The notes beneath the pieces were generated by a model, which made no database searches, had not been told where the DNA came from, and was given only the letters and a program-made list of their open reading frames with translations. From contig JBHEMP010000026.1 in assembly GCA_046262515.1 (NCBI GenBank), positions 1-5,682 of the forward strand: a stretch of 5,682 nt of DNA. Reading direction: 5' to 3'. Shown here one piece after another: positions 5,664-5,682 of this stretch. The stretch comes from JAXDLW01 sp046262515 (lineage in GTDB: Bacteria; Chloroflexota; Dormibacteria; DASZGP01). Position numbers and translations under genes: made by a program. Position 1 is the first letter of the stretch. The number at the start of each line of letters is the position of its first letter.

Positions 5664-5682
5664 TCGGTCTCCCCAGGGTGGA
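5660..5682 (-). CDS. Probable C-terminal end of an upstream gene, expected ABC ATPase (partial)
   Basis: In the frame one base off from the permease, the minus strand reads HPGETE then TGA (5662-5660), and this stop overlaps the permease ATG as ATGA. Such 4-bp overlaps are common in tight operons, and Gld-like modules nearly always place the ATPase gene directly before the permease. Only six complete codons are visible, so identity is inferred from context alone. The permease Shine-Dalgarno (GGGAGAC, 5673-5667) would lie inside this gene's end. Confidence 0.4.
5667..5673 (-). promoter_or_regulatory. Ribosome binding site of the permease gene
   Basis: The minus strand carries GGGAGAC followed by three bases and the ATG at 5663. 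This is a good Shine-Dalgarno at short spacing and supports the chosen start. The same seven bases at the same distance precede hppA. Confidence 0.65.

Noticed and set aside
1..5682. CRISPR array, tRNA, rRNA, riboswitch or toxin-antitoxin system
   Set aside because: No regularly spaced repeats, cloverleaf, rRNA-like segments or recognisable small paired genes were seen on either strand.

Overview
This is a high-GC window that looks like a bacterial chromosome fragment. Four genes run leftward on the minus strand, and the 3' end of a transposase gene sits on the plus strand at the left edge. High GC, GTG starts, Pro/Ala/Ser-rich extracytoplasmic linkers, an IS481-type transposase tail and a K+-independent proton pyrophosphatase fit a soil-type lineage such as Chloroflexota, Candidatus Dormibacterota or Actinomycetota. 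The sequence does not settle which, so this is inference.

Layout, left to right. 3-188 (+): last 61 codons of an IS481-like (rve/DDE integrase fold) transposase. 189-375: non-coding, lying between the convergent transposase and hppA genes. It holds an exact tandem 9-mer, an 8-bp direct repeat, a 9-bp inverted repeat with 81 bp between its arms, and a nested GC hairpin. 376-2424 (-): hppA, a complete membrane-bound proton-pumping pyrophosphatase with the lysine diagnostic of the K+-independent class. 2425-2531: 107-bp leader of hppA with a Shine-Dalgarno overlapped by a small hairpin. 2532-3125 (-): short DUF4340-type membrane-anchored protein. 3133-4911 (-): GldG-family (ABC_transp_aux) protein. 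4902-5663 (-): ABC-2/GldF-type permease. 5660-5682 (-): probable last codons of a further upstream gene, expected to be the ABC ATPase.

In transcription order (right to left) the three Gld-type genes are packed with a 10-bp overlap and then a 7-bp gap. They form the familiar ATPase - permease - GldG - DUF4340 module, an ABC-2 type transport system of unknown substrate whose two auxiliary proteins project large domains outside the membrane. hppA follows after 107 bp and may be in the same transcript or have its own promoter. HppA hydrolyses cytoplasmic pyrophosphate to pump protons; no direct functional link to the Gld-type module is visible in the sequence.

Most of the window is ordinary. 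I found no CRISPR array, tRNA, rRNA or clearly novel system. The points most worth a second look are the repeat-bearing intergenic segment left of hppA, the proline-rich linkers and paired cysteines shared by the two auxiliary proteins, the short DUF4340 protein, and the hairpin over the hppA ribosome binding site.
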